The notes: a model not told the origin generated them from the letters alone. Counted from the first letter of the stretch, positions 10,083 to 21,489 are shown. The stretch is 64,000 bases of DNA from Mycoplasma sp. 1654_15 (GCF_012516495.1 NZ_CP051214.1:558001-622000), one strand, 5' to 3'. Numbers and translations: made by a program.

Positions 10083-11255
10083 TTATTTATTTTGTAAAGC
10101 GTCAGTTTTTACTTCTAATATAGCATCAGAAATAGTTACTTCTTTATCTTCATTTGTAGCTTTTGTTACTCTAAATACTTTATGTCTTGGTAAAGTAACT
10201 TTAAAAATGTATTTGTTTTTTAATTTTGAATCTTGACTTTGGCTCGCTGGCAATGAATCAGGTAATGCAGTAAATAAAGCTTGATCTTCTGGGGTTGGAT
10301 TTTTTTCCTCATCTTTAGTTGTAAATGCCTTTAAAAAGATTTTATATTTAGAAAAATCATCAACGTTTTTTCCAAAAGTAACTAAGAATTTAAATTCAGA
10401 TGTTTGTCCATCTGTGTTATTAATCTCACCAAAACTATCAAGTGTAACGTTTTCAATTTCAGCTTGGGTATAAAAAGTATAAGGTAAAATGTTTTTTTCA
10501 TATGATAGTGGTTCAAATGCTGCTTTGTCGCTTGAATCAGAAGCATTTACTCTTCCAATTTTAGTTATTTGGTATTCAGATTTAGGTTTAAGATCTGTTA
10601 ATTTAAATAATAAAGCTCGAGCTGTAGTAGCAGTGGTGTTAGCTTCTGCTTGTGGGGGCATTTTAGTTTGCGCAGTTTTTTCTTCTGAATTATTTACTGG
10701 AAGTCCATTATCAGAAATTTGTTTGTAAGTAAGTGCAAAATTAGTGTTATTTTCGTTTTTAAAAGTTTCCTTGTTTAGTTCAATGTATAAAAATTTCAAT
10801 GTTGTATTATCACTAGCTATAGAATCATCACTAATAGATGAAATATCTGGGGATTTCTTGGTTGTAAAAGTTTGTAGTTCTTTTGGTAACAAGACTAAAC
10901 GTTCACCTTTAAAAATTCTTACAGCATACTGAGTTTCTTTTTCTAAACCTGTAATTGTCATTGATAATCTGGAATTATTTGGAAATGGCAAACTAATGAT
11001 AGGTTTTACTTGTTTAAAATCTGCATCAGATTGTTTTTTGATTTCGAATTTGTAAAGAGCTTGTAATTCTTCTTTTGTTATGGGTTTATCCTTGTTTTCT
11101 AACTGAATATTGTCTAAGTTTATTGTTAAAGAATTAGAATCTAAATTTTGAATGCTGATTTTTGATTCTTCTACTTTTGAACAAGAAACTAAAGAAGCTA
11201 TTGGCACTGCTGCACTTAAACCTACAAATAAAGTTGAAATTAAACGTTTTTTCAT
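10083..11255 (-). CDS. lipoprotein co-transcribed with glpO
   Basis: 390 residues. The N-terminus MKKRLISTLF plus a hydrophobic core ends in LVSC at about residues 22-25, a clear lipobox. The mature part has repeated Ig/fibronectin-like segments, for example SRLSMTITGLEKETQYAVRIF and LLFKLTDLKPKSEYQITKI. There are no TGA tryptophans. AAAGGAC lies just before the ATG. It is encoded directly ahead of glpO with a 2-base gap, so it may be a surface component of the glycerol system. That role is inferred from position only. Confidence 0.8.
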   Translation of the reverse strand: MKKRLISTLFVGLSAAVPIASLVSCSKVEESKISIQNLDSNSLTINLDNIQLENKDKPITKEELQALYKFEIKKQSDADFKQVKPIISLPFPNNSRLSMTITGLEKETQYAVRIFKGERLVLLPKELQTFTTKKSPDISSISDDSIASDNTTLKFLYIELNKETFKNENNTNFALTYKQISDNGLPVNNSEEKTAQTKMPPQAEANTTATTARALLFKLTDLKPKSEYQITKIGRVNASDSSDKAAFEPLSYEKNILPYTFYTQAEIENVTLDSFGEINNTDGQTSEFKFLVTFGKNVDDFSKYKIFLKAFTTKDEEKNPTPEDQALFTALPDSLPASQSQDSKLKNKYIFKVTLPRHKVFRVTKATNEDKEVTISDAILEVKTDALQNK

Positions 11256-11329
11256 TTTTGTCCTTTGACTTGTAAAATTATTTTTTGATTTTGAAAAAAT
11301 AAAATTTTTGTTTATTTTACTAGTTTTAA

Positions 11330-11335
11330 ATTATA
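11330..11335 (-). promoter_or_regulatory. -10 box for the lipoprotein-glpO operon
   Basis: On the minus strand this reads TATAAT, about 75 bases before the lipoprotein ATG. It overlaps the stop codon of the upstream ATPase gene. Confidence 0.5.
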
Positions 11336-14033
11336 CTAATTTTTTTCTTTTTTCTATGATAAAAAAGCAAATTTTTCAGATTTGATCAAGTATGAAAATT
11401 AAAAAACCAAAGAAAATTGAAAGAATTATTGTCTTTGTCGCTATATCATCATTGTTTGATTGTAATTCGAAGAAAAAATTCATGTGAAAAATTGTATTAA
11501 GACCTGGTGTAAAACTTATAAATATTATTGATAATAAACTAAGTAAAAAACCTATATTCAAATACTTACTTTTGCTTCATTTTTCAAGCATTAATGGCTT
11601 ATTTACTACTAAAATAAAGCTGTTTAAAGAAAGAGCTATCGAAATAGTTATAAAAGAAGTAGAAGAAGCAAAAATTGCTTGTTGTTCTTCAGTTAAAAGT
11701 GTATTTGCAATAAATTCTTTTCCTAAAAAATAACTTATTAGAGTAATTGTTGTAATTAAAATTGATAAAATTAAAATTTTGAAAATAATTTCTTTGTTAA
11801 AAAGACTTTTGTTATTTTCTAAAAAAGTTTTATTCATTACTGGTTTGGAAATATTAGAAAGACCAATCGCAATTCCTCCTACAGTTTCTGAAACAACATT
11901 AATTCATAAAATTTGTAAAGCTGAAAAAATATTTTCTTTAAAAATAAACAATCCAAAAAAAGAAATTAATAATGCACATAAATTAGCAATTAAAAGATAA
12001 ATTAACAAAATTTTGATGTTATTAATAACATTTCTTCCATTTTTAATTGCTGTATATGTTGTTGTAAAATTATCGTCAGCTAAAACTACGTTAGAAACCT
12101 GTTTAGTTACATCTGAACCTGTAATTCCCATTGCAAAACCAACATTAGATTTTTTTAATGCAGGCGCATCATTTACTCCATCACCTAACATAGCAACAAT
12201 ATGTTTTTTGTCTTGTCAAGCTGAAACGATTTTTATTTTATCTTCAGGAGTGGTTCTTGAATATACTCTGTAATTTTCTATATTTTTGCTTCATTTTTCT
12301 TCATTTAATGCATTTCATTGTTCTTTTGATAAGCTTTGTTGTTCTGAAGTAATTAAATTTATTTGTCTTGCAATTGAATTAGCGGTTTTTGCATGATCTC
12401 CTGTAATCATCACTGTTTGAATATTAGCGTTGTGAAGTTTTTCTATAACATTTTTTATACCTTGTCTTGGATTATCTTGCATTATAATAAAACCTGCAAA
12501 ATAAAGGTTTTGTTCTTCATTTTCAAGCTTTTGTTCGTCTATTTCTCCTAAAATTTCTTTGTAAGCAAGAGCAAAAATACGATAACCTTGTTCATTAAAT
12601 TCTTCGTAAGTTTTTAAAATATCAGCATTTACATTTATTGATTTACTTAAAATTATTTCAGGTGCACCTTTAGCTATTAGAACAAATTTATTATAGATTT
12701 TATTAACCACTGACATCATTTTTCTTTGTGAATTAAAGGGAATTTCGAATATTCTTGGAAAGGAATTCATAAGAAAATTTTTGTTTATACCTAATTGCTG
12801 GCTGTGTTCTAAAATCAAAATTTCTTCTGGATCACCAATTGATTTATTTTCTAAATTTTCAGAATCAAAAATAGCATCAGTACACAAACTGGCAAGTGTT
12901 CAAAATTTTTCTTGATTTACTTGATAAATAAAGGTATCAATTAACTTCATTTTGTTTTCAGTTAAAGTTCCTGTTTTATCTGTACAAATAACTGAAACAT
13001 TCCCTAAGGTTTCAATAGAAGTTATATCTTTAACTAATACATTTTGTTTGGCTAGTTTTTTAACACCAATAATTAAACTAATAGTAACTAAAGGCACTAG
13101 ACCTTCTGGAATTACTCCTATAGCTATTGTTAGAGATATTATCAAAGCAGTTTGTCAGTTAGCAAAATTACCTTGCTCTTTTATAAAAATAAGTGAAAAG
13201 AAGAATATTAAACTTAAAATTGTTGCAAAAATACCTATAAATTTTGATAATTTAATAATTTTTTGTTGCATTGGAGATAAAACTTCTTTTGTATTTGAAA
13301 TTAAAGAAGCAATATTTCCTAACTTTGTATCCTTACCTATGGCTGTAACTAGCAACTTACATTTTCCAGATGTGATTGTAGAGCCTGAAAATAAAAAATA
13401 TTCATTTTGGCTGAATTCTGCTTCATTTTTGAAGGAAAAATTCTTTTTATAAACTGATTCAGATTCTCCTGTTAACATAGCTTCTTGAACTTTTAATTTA
13501 GACTGTTCTAAAACCAAACCATCTGCTGGTACTACATTTCCCAGCTCTAATAGCAAAATATCTCCTACCAAAATTTCGCTAGTTTCAATTACTTGCTCTT
13601 GATTATTTCTTATAACCTTTACAACAGAAAAATTCATATTTTTTAATGATGAAATGGCTTTTTTGGTCTTGATTTCTTGCATTAATTTAAAGATTACATT
13701 TAATACTATAATAAACAAAATAACTAAAGGTTCAGCAAATGCAACAACTTGTTCTTTAGAATCTATTAAATTATTTACATATGAATACAAAGTGATAGAA
13801 AAAGATATAATAACCACTATTAATAGCAAAAAAACTAAAGGGTCTTTTAACTGATCTATAATGTTCATAAATAATGATTTGGGTTTTTTTTCAGGAATCA
13901 AGTTTTTCCCGTATTTTGCTTGATTTTCCTTTATTTGTTTATCATTTAACCCTTTATTTATATCTATTTCTTTAATGTTATTGAATTCTATTTTTTGCAA
14001 TAACACTTGGTTGGTTTCTTTATTTTTTTTCAT
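11331..14033 (-). CDS. cation-transporting P-type ATPase (P2 type, Ca2+-ATPase-like)
   Basis: 900 residues, full length for a P2-type pump. Seen in order: an actuator-domain TGES (AMLTGESESV), the membrane motif IPEGL used by Ca2+/Na+ type pumps, the phosphorylation site CTDKTGTLTE (Asp about 352), the nucleotide-domain KGAPE, ITGDH, and the hinge GDGVNDAPALKKSNVGFAMG. A six-helix C-terminal bundle follows. It pumps a cation out of the cytoplasm at ATP cost. Calcium is likely from the family, but specificity is not provable here. At least nine TGA tryptophans are scattered through the gene. It diverges from smpB. Confidence 0.88.
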
Positions 14034-14065
14034 TATTTTCCTTCTTTTTCTTCACTTAACTTTAT

Positions 14066-14143
14066 AATTTCTATAATAATTCACAAATTTTTCCTTTTTT
14101 TATTTAAAAGCTTAAATTTGTGAAAATATTATTAGTTTATAAT
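14066..14143. promoter_or_regulatory. divergent promoters built on an 11-bp inverted repeat
   Basis: TTCACAAATTT (14080-14090) and AAATTTGTGAA (14114-14124) are perfect inverted copies 23 bases apart. Read outward, each gives TTGTGA, a 14-base spacer and TATAAA (toward the ATPase) or TATAAT (14138-14143, toward smpB). The repeat could be two mirrored -35 elements, an operator, or both. Confidence 0.5.
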
Positions 14144-14189
14144 TTTATATTAATTCTCTATTTTTAAAATATAAGAAAGGAAAAAGTTT

Positions 14190-14627
14190 ATGAAAATCAT
14201 TGCAAAAAACAAAATTGCTTACTATGATTATGAAATTTTAGAAACTTTTGAAGCTGGAATTAGTTTAATGGGTTGAGAAGTAAAATCTATTAGAGCTAAT
14301 AGAGTAAATTTAAAAAATTCTTTTGCTTATTTTAAAGATTTAGAACTATACTGATCAAATGCACACATTTCTTTATATATGACTGTAAAAGGCGATGAGC
14401 AAAGAACTAGAAAGCTGTTAATGCACAAAAGAGAATTAAGAAAAATTCACTTTAAAAAGACAACTTCAAAACTGACATTGATTCCATTAACTTTATATTG
14501 AAAACATGGCAAAATAAAACTAGAACTTGCATTAGCAAAAGGAAAAACCAAGTATGATAAAAGACAAACTGAAAAAGCAAAAGAAGAAAAAAGAAAAATA
14601 GAAAAGATACTAAAAAATTATTCATAA
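14190..14627 (+). CDS. smpB: SsrA-binding protein SmpB
   Basis: 145 residues, the normal length. It shows the OB-fold start [21 protein letters not shown], the family block [20 protein letters not shown], and the basic C-terminal tail that enters the ribosomal decoding centre. Two TGA codons give the conserved tryptophans. AAGAAAGG precedes the ATG. SmpB brings tmRNA to stalled ribosomes for trans-translation. Confidence 0.93.
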
Positions 14628-14646
14628 GTATTTAAAACGCTTTATT

Positions 14647-15282
14647 TTGCTTCTTTTTTCATGCTTTGCAACTACTTTTATTTCCTGTCAACCTAATGAC
14701 AATTTAGTTTTAAATAATGTCAAAGATGAAGATGAATTACTAAAAACTTTAAACCTTCCCAAAAATACAATTGTTGTTAAAAAAGCAACCAAATTGCAAG
14801 AAAAAAGAAGCTATTTGTTTAAAATTGCAAGTAATTACGATGGCGATACATTTAAAGATATTTTCGGCAATAAAATAAGATTATTTGGAGTAGATACGCC
14901 AGAAATTAAACCTAAAAACAACGTTAGATTTATAAATACTAAAAGAGCAAATTATTATGCTACAAAAGCAAGGAACTTTAGCAAAAAATTCCTTGAAAAA
15001 TGAAGCAATTGAGCTTACATTACAATCATCAGTAAAGATCCATACGGTAGGTTTGTAGGCAAAATAGAAGTAGGACAAAAAGATTTAGCATCTGAATTAT
15101 TAAAAAACGGATTAGCTATTTTAAGATATTTTCAAGTAGATAAACCCAAGAAAAAATATTATTATCCGAACTATAAAAACTTATATACAGATTATATTAA
15201 CCTTCAAAATGAAGCAAAAGATAAAAAAATTAATGTATGAGCTGAGAAAATAAGAAGCATATATGGAATAAATATTTCTTAA
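14647..15282 (+). CDS. thermonuclease-family (SNase) surface lipoprotein
   Basis: A hydrophobic leader ends in FISC, a lipobox, followed by a staphylococcal-nuclease-like domain: SNYDGDTFKDI, IRLFGVDTPEIK and DPYGRFVGKI. Mycoplasmas use such surface nucleases to harvest nucleotides. The start is uncertain. TTG at 14647 gives 211 residues, but the basic stretch KYLKRFIL is encoded just upstream in frame with no ATG, GTG or TTG before it. A non-standard ATT at 14620, overlapping the end of smpB, would give a more typical signal peptide. It ends one base before the convergent gene. Confidence 0.8.
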
Positions 15283-17160
15283 TTATTCTTGAATATATTT
15301 TAAAAATACACTTGCAAATGTAGCAATTTCTTGTGTGTAATCTTCAATAACTTTAAAATCTATTTTAGAAAGTAAAATATCAAATTCTTGAGCTTTTTCT
15401 CTTGTATTTTTGTATTTACTTTCTACAGTATTGCTTGAGTCTTGCTCAATAAAGTCAAAACTTTTGAATGAATGGATATGAAAATTTCATAAATCTTTTG
15501 AACTAAAGTATCAGTGACTAAAATCATAAAAATTGAAATTATTTTGTTGTTCTTGTTTTATTATTGACTGAAAAATTTGAATATATAAATTTGATGTTTT
15601 TATTTTGTTTTTATAAAAGCTTCAACTTTTTAATTTATCTATCCCTCTGTGTTTATACTTTTTATTAAACATAAAAACTTTTAATACTTTCGTTAAATAA
15701 ACATATCTGGTTTCTTGATTTGAAAAGTCGATTTTTGTATTTGGTAAAATTATTAAACTAAATAATTCTTGAAACTTAGCTATATCGTCTTTGTATAAAA
15801 TCAAGAATCTTACTAAAATAAGCTCATTTAAATATTCATATAAAGCTCTAATACCTACACTTAAAGAATTAAAAAACAAAGTTGATTGAGAGTTTATTTT
15901 AAGTTGTTGTAAAATCAAAGAAAAACTTCAAATGTGACCAAAATCTTTTTGTTCTTCTAACTCTAACAAAGTAGTGTTAAAAAAATTGTCAAATTTTTGA
16001 ATAAATTTTTTTCTCAAATCTATACTGTAATTTAATTTTTTACATTTTTCTAATTCTTCTTTTCCTTTTGTAATTCAAGAAGTTTTTGTCGATGGAGTAA
16101 TACCTAAATAAAATGAAAATTTTTTTACAAAAATTTCTTTAATTGGAAAGATATGTTCATTTTCTTTGAATAATTTAAATAACAAGTTATAAATATTTGT
16201 AATGTCTACTTTTATTTGAGATTCATTAATTAAATTTTTCTTATTTTTATTATATTTTAGATTAAAAATTTCTTCTACTTTAAATTCTGAATGTGCTTCT
16301 TTTATAAGTTCTTTTAAAATTTTTTTAGTGTTTTTAATACTTATAACTTCAACATCTTTATGAATTAAAATGTCTAAAATTTCATCTTGATTTTCAAAGC
16401 CTATTTTTAAAATATTTTCTATAAAAATAAAGTCTAAATAAAAATCTCAAATATCTTCTTTTTGAACATTTAAAAAATCCAAAATGTTAGTAGTAATTTG
16501 TTCATTTTTCATTAATTGCTCTTTAGTGGCGATATTATTAGCAACTAATATGTTATAAATATCTAAAATTTTTTTACCATAAGTAAAATTTAAAACGCAA
16601 TTGTAATTTTTTTCTTGATTATTATTTAAAAATTTAGCAATTTCTTTTTGTTTTAAACAAGATTCAACTTTAATTTTTTTTATAGTTTCAAAGGAAAAAT
16701 GATACTTTTTAATATTAAAATTAATTTCCTCTAAAAAGGTTAAAATTTGATTTTTTATTGTAGTATCAATGATCATATCTTGAATAAGTCTTTTAAAAAT
16801 TTGACCTTTACTTATAAATTTTAATGCAGAAATTAATCTGTTTCCCTTTAATACTACATACTTATTTTCTTGTGCTAAAACGATAATTTTGCTTCATTTT
16901 TCTTCATAACCGTGCGTTAATATAGAAAAAACTAGTTGTTTGAAATTATTAAATATTTTCAAATTTATCGTAGTAAGATTGCTTGTAATATAACTATTAA
17001 AACCCATTGATTTTAGAATCTCTTGAAATTCTAAATAATCGTTATAAAACACATTAGCTTTTTTTATTTCTTCGAAAATATTATTCTGGAGAAAGTTAAG
17101 ATTAGTGTGTCTTAAATTACTTAAATTAATTTGTAAATTTTCAAGTGTTACTAACTTCAT
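15283..17160 (-). CDS. large protein with possible ParB/Srx-like N-terminus, unknown function
   Basis: 625 residues. The first 125 residues resemble a ParB/sulfiredoxin-type fold: an opening TLENLQINLSNLRHTN, like the strand and Asn-Arg at ParB starts, and later KYVVLKGNRLISALKF, like the Gly-x-x-Arg box that binds nucleotide. The rest is helical, Lys/Asn/Ile-rich and unrecognised, ending in an aromatic stretch FYDFSHWYFSSKDLW. No membrane segments. It ends exactly where the SNase gene ends on the other strand. The ParB-like reading is by eye and needs a profile search. Confidence 0.5.
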
Positions 17161-17184
17161 TTTTGTTCCTATTTTGAAAATAAT

Positions 17185-17210
17185 TTGATTTTTTTGAAAA
17201 TATGTATAAT
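17185..17210 (+). promoter_or_regulatory. putative metK promoter
   Basis: TTGATT (17185-17190) and TATAAT (17205-17210) with a 14-base spacer, about 100 bases before the metK ATG. The leader shows no SAM-riboswitch-like pairing that I can recognise. Confidence 0.45.
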
Positions 17211-17310
17211 TATAACAATTGCGTGTTTGAACAGCTTAAAATTAGTAAATGTTCGCTTTAAAAAACTTAGATAAATTTTTTAAAAAACACGAAATGGAGA
17301 CATATATTTA

Positions 17311-18447
17311 ATGTTAAAAAGAAGACAATTATCTGTGTCTGAATCAGTTGGAAAAGGACATCCAGATAAAATATGTGATCAAATTAGCGATAGTATTTTA
17401 GATGCTATTTTAGCTAAAGATCCAAACTCAAGAGTAGCTGTTGAAGTTATGGCTTCAAACAGATTAATAATTATTGGTGGTGAAGTTTCCACTAAAGCAT
17501 ATGTAGATTTAGTAAAAATTGCTTGAAAAGTTGTCTTTGCAATAGGTTATAATGAAAATGACTTTACTATTATTTCTAATGTAAATACTCAAAGCGTTGA
17601 TATTGCTCAAAAAGTAGATAAATCTAACGATTTAGGAGCTGGAGATCAAGGTGTTGTTTATGGTTATGCTTGTTCAGAAACCAAGGAATTTTTCCCTCTT
17701 TCAGCTTCACTTGCGCACTCACTAACTAAATACGCTGAAGAACTAAGATCTAAGAAAAAATTTCCTTGAGCAAAAGCTGATATGAAATCACAAGTAGAAG
17801 TAGATTTTAGTAACTGAGAAAAACCAAGAATAGTTAAAATGTTAATGTCTGTTCAACACGAAGAAAAATTTAATTTTAAAAAATTCAAAGAATTTATTCA
17901 TACAAATATAATGCAAAAAGTAGCAAAAGATTACAATTTAAACCTTGATTTTGAAGCAATTATTAATCCTGGAGGTAAATTTGTAATAGGTGGGACTATT
18001 GGTGATACAGGTCTTACAGGAAGAAAAATTATTGTAGATTCTTATGGAGATAGAGCTCATCATGGAGGTGGTGCTTTTAGCGGAAAAGACTATACAAAAG
18101 TAGATCGTTCTGGAGCTTATTTTGCAAGATGAATAGCAAAAAATTTAGTTGCAGCTGGTGTAGCAAAAGAATTAGAAATTCAACTTTCCTTTGCAATAGG
18201 ATTTAGTCAGCCAACTTCTATTTCTGTAGAACAACTTCAAGTTGGAAAATTTAGTGAAGAACAAATTTTAGAATGTATAAAACACGTTTTTAACACAAGT
18301 GTTAAAGGATTTGTAGAAGACTTGCAATTAAGACAGCCAATTTACAAACAAACAGCAACATTTGGTCATTTTGGAAGAAGTGATTTAGACTTACCTTGAG
18401 AAAGACTTAATAAAGTAGAAGAAATTAAAAGATTTTTAAAAATCTAA
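17311..18447 (+). CDS. metK: S-adenosylmethionine synthetase
   Basis: 378 residues. The family signatures are all visible: [16 protein letters not shown] at the ATP site, [20 protein letters not shown], and the P-loop-like [19 protein letters not shown]. It makes S-adenosylmethionine from methionine and ATP for methylation reactions. ATGGAGA lies about 12 bases before the start. The downstream lipoprotein begins only 29 bases after the stop. Confidence 0.96.
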
Positions 18448-18476
18448 AAATTTTAAATTTATAGTAAAATTTCTCT

Positions 18477-19535
18477 ATGTTTTCAAAAAAATGGAAAATT
18501 TTTTTAGCCAACATTAGTACAATTAGTACTAGTGCTGTGCTTTTTTCTTGTCAAACAAATGATAATTTAGAAAAACAAAAACTTCTTGATGAGATAATTC
18601 AAATTCCTTTATTTATTGAAGGACAAGATTATATTAAAGTAAAAAATCTAGAAAATCAAGATTTAGGTTTAAATCTACTTGATTATTCATTGTTTTATTA
18701 TGGACGTGAATTAAACCAAAATACTTTTGAAAAAGGTATAAAAAATAAAGATATTGATCCTAACTCTACAGAAACAGATCCAACTATAAAAACTTCTAAC
18801 AATAATGATGTTTTAATAGGTTATTCTTATCATGGAATTTCAGAACTAAAATCAAGTGAATTTCTACAAAAATGAAAGGAAAATGAAGATAAAAATAACA
18901 TTTGATTTTGAAAATATGGTGATGGTTTTTATATAAATAATCCATTTTTTACTAAATATAATTTATTTTCACAATCATTAGGTTTGCAAACAAATCCGGC
19001 AGTTGAACAATCAGTTGGTTCTTTAGGAACTTTTTGATGAAACATTGATTATTCAAAATTATCTTCACTTCCTTTTGATTCTAATTTCCAAAGAAAAAAA
19101 GAATTACTAGCTAAACTTGATAAATATACTATAACAAAAGAAAGAGAAGTTTTTGATTTTGATGATAAGCCTGACAATGCAGGTGATTTAAATAAAAAAG
19201 ACTTGAAAAAGAAGGTAAATCAAGCATTTAAAGTTCAATTAAGAGCTTCTTTTGAATTTGATGATCAAACAATAGCTGATGATAAAAACAATGAATTAAA
19301 AAATGTAATTTTTAAATTATATTGAGTTCAAGATGCTGAAAATGGAATAAATTATCCTGATGATTCAAGATTTTCTTATTCTGGACTTTACTCAGTTCCA
19401 ATATCTCAACTTAAATCAAATCCCAATGTTTTATCTGCGCAAAGGAGAATAAATGTAAAAGGTTTTGTTGGCGTAAATTTTCAAGAGTTAATTAATAATG
19501 CTTTCAAAGAAAATATACGAAAACAAAAAGAATAA
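18477..19535 (+). CDS. lipoprotein of unknown function
   Basis: 352 residues. MFSKKWKIFL plus a short hydrophobic stretch ends in LFSC at about residues 22-25, a lipobox. The mature protein is acidic and Asn/Asp-rich, with aromatic patches (WKYGDGFYINNPFF) and no known motif. There is no Shine-Dalgarno sequence before the ATG. TATAGT lies at 18460-18465, 11 bases before the start codon, so the mRNA may be leaderless or nearly so. It might alternatively be read through from metK. Confidence 0.72.
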
Positions 19536-19595
19536 TTTCATAAACAAAATGCATAAATAAAAAATGAAATGAAAATTCAAATTTATTTAAAAATC

Positions 19596-19609
19596 CTTCA
19601 TTTTTGAAG
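19596..19609. repeat. short palindrome CTTCA-TTTT-TGAAG
   Basis: A 5-bp stem with a 4-base loop between the lipoprotein and nptA genes. It may act as a weak terminator. The same 14-mer recurs at 13421, 29793, 30649, 46012 and, as its reverse complement, at 56892. Confidence 0.5.
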
Positions 19610-19687
19610 AAAAAATTATTTTTTATAAAAGAACTTAAGTTCAAAAGGAGAGAAAACATAAATATATTTTTATATTTATAAAAATCA

Positions 19688-21412
19688 ATGTTATTTGACA
19701 CGTGATACTCAGCACTTATTTTTGCCCTTGCTGGATTAGCTTTGTTTATTTTTTCAGCAAAAATTTTATCAACATCTTTAAAGCAAATTAGTGGACCTAA
19801 ATTTAAAAAGCAAATTTTTAAAATTTCGGAAAACAGATTTGCAGCAATGCTATTTGGTATTATCTTTACAACTTTAATTCAGTCTTCTGATGGCTCCATG
19901 GCTCTAATTATGGGACTATTAGCTGCTGGATTAATTAAATTAAGAGGAGCTATTGCTTTTTTACTTGGAGCTAATATAGGAACTGCGACTACTTCCTTGA
20001 TTGTTTCCTTTCAAGCTAGATTTGCTTTTACTGAATATTTTGTTTTACTTTTAGTAATTGGAATATTTGGCTATATGCTTGTAAAAAAAGAAAAATGATC
20101 TAATATTTTTTACATTATTTTTGCCATTGGTTTAATATTTTTATCTTTAAAATTATTAAGTTCAGGATCAAAAGTAATTGTAAAACAAGAATGGTTTAAA
20201 AGCTTTGTAAAACAAGTAGGAAAAAACGCTTGAGCTTCATTTTTCTTTTCATTTGTATTAACAGGGATAATGCAATCTTCTTCAGCAACTGTTACTTTAT
20301 ATCAAAGTATTTACGAAGGACAGTTTTATAATGACGCTGGTAAGTTTGTGCTATCAAAACCAGAAATTTTAAGTTTACCTGCTGCTATTGGTTTAGTTTT
20401 TGGAGCAAACGTAGGAACAACTGTTACTGGATTTATAGTTTCATTTACAACTAAAAATATAAATTCGAAAAAAATTGCAATAGTTTGAGGATTTACCAAT
20501 TTATCTATTTCTATTTTAATTTTAGCAATCATTTTTTACTTTAGTCAGTTAATAGAATTAATGATTCCGTTGTCCTTAAAAGCACCGTCTTTACAACTTT
20601 CCATAGCTCACTTGTTGTTTAATGCTATTTTAGTTGCTATCTTTATATTCTTAATTACATACATAGTTAGGTTTTTAGATTGATTAATCAAAGATGATCA
20701 TATGGAGAAAAAATTTGGTTTTACACTTACAAAAGAATTGATTAAAACAAACAATTTTTTAGCACTAGAACAAGGAAAACAAGCACTAACTTCTATGGGT
20801 AAAATGGTTTATGAAGGGCTTGAAAAAGCGGAAGAATTAACCAAAAAAAGAAGCACAAAACTCAAAGATCAATACAATCAATTAGAAGAAGTTGTTGATA
20901 ATGCAAGGAAAAAACTTTATTTTTATCTAATAGAACTTGGACAACAAAAATTAACTACAGAACAATCTGAAATACATATGTCATTAATTTTATCTTCAAG
21001 ATCACTAGAAAAAATCCTTGATATTGGAGCGGAGATTCTTGCTGAACTAGATAAGGTCTACGATCCTAAAAATAAAACTCAATTTTTAATAAGTCAAGAA
21101 GTTATAAATCATATTTCTGAACTAATAAAAATGAATAAAGCTATTTTACAAAAATCTACTGATCAAATTAAATACTTTAAAAAAGAAAGAAGTCATCACA
21201 TCGAAGAAATGAGTCATGATTTTGACGAGCTTTCATTTAAATACGCAAAAGAAAATGTATCTAAATTAAAAAGTTCTATAGGTAAAACTCAATTAGATTT
21301 AGATTTTGATTATAGTAGAGTTTTAAGATCTTTAGAAAGAATAAACCACCACAGTTTAAGAATTAATCATTACTTAAAAAATTCTCATTGAGCAAAGTTA
21401 AATATATACTAA
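19688..21412 (+). CDS. Na+/phosphate cotransporter with PhoU-like tail (NptA family)
   Basis: 574 residues. Two inverted halves each carry the QSS signature of Na/Pi-II transporters: TLIQSSDGSMALIMGLLAAG with GANIGTATTS, and GIMQSSSATVTLYQ with GANVGTTVTG. After about nine membrane spans, a cytoplasmic PhoU-like helical domain begins near residue 335 (FGFTLTKELIKTNNFLALEQ). It imports phosphate with sodium. The start is ATG 19688. A stop codon lies just upstream in frame, yet the nearest good ribosome site (AAAAGGAG, 19643-19650) is 37 bases away; A/T-rich pairing in between might shorten the distance. Confidence 0.85.
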
Positions 21413-21413
21413 T

Positions 21414-21456
21414 ACAAACAAAAAACCATCTTTAAAATAGATGGTTTTTTGTTTGT
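21414..21456 (+). terminator. strong terminator after nptA
   Basis: An 18-bp arm beginning ACAAACAAAAAACC pairs with its reverse complement, which ends in GGTTTTTTGTTTGT, across a 7-base loop 2 bases after the stop. Confidence 0.85.
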
Positions 21457-21489
21457 AAATTTTTGTTTTTGCTTCATTTTTCTTCATAT

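Noticed and set aside
17161-17310. SAM riboswitch before metK
   Set aside because: The 150-base leader shows no paired-stem arrangement or conserved core that I can recognise.
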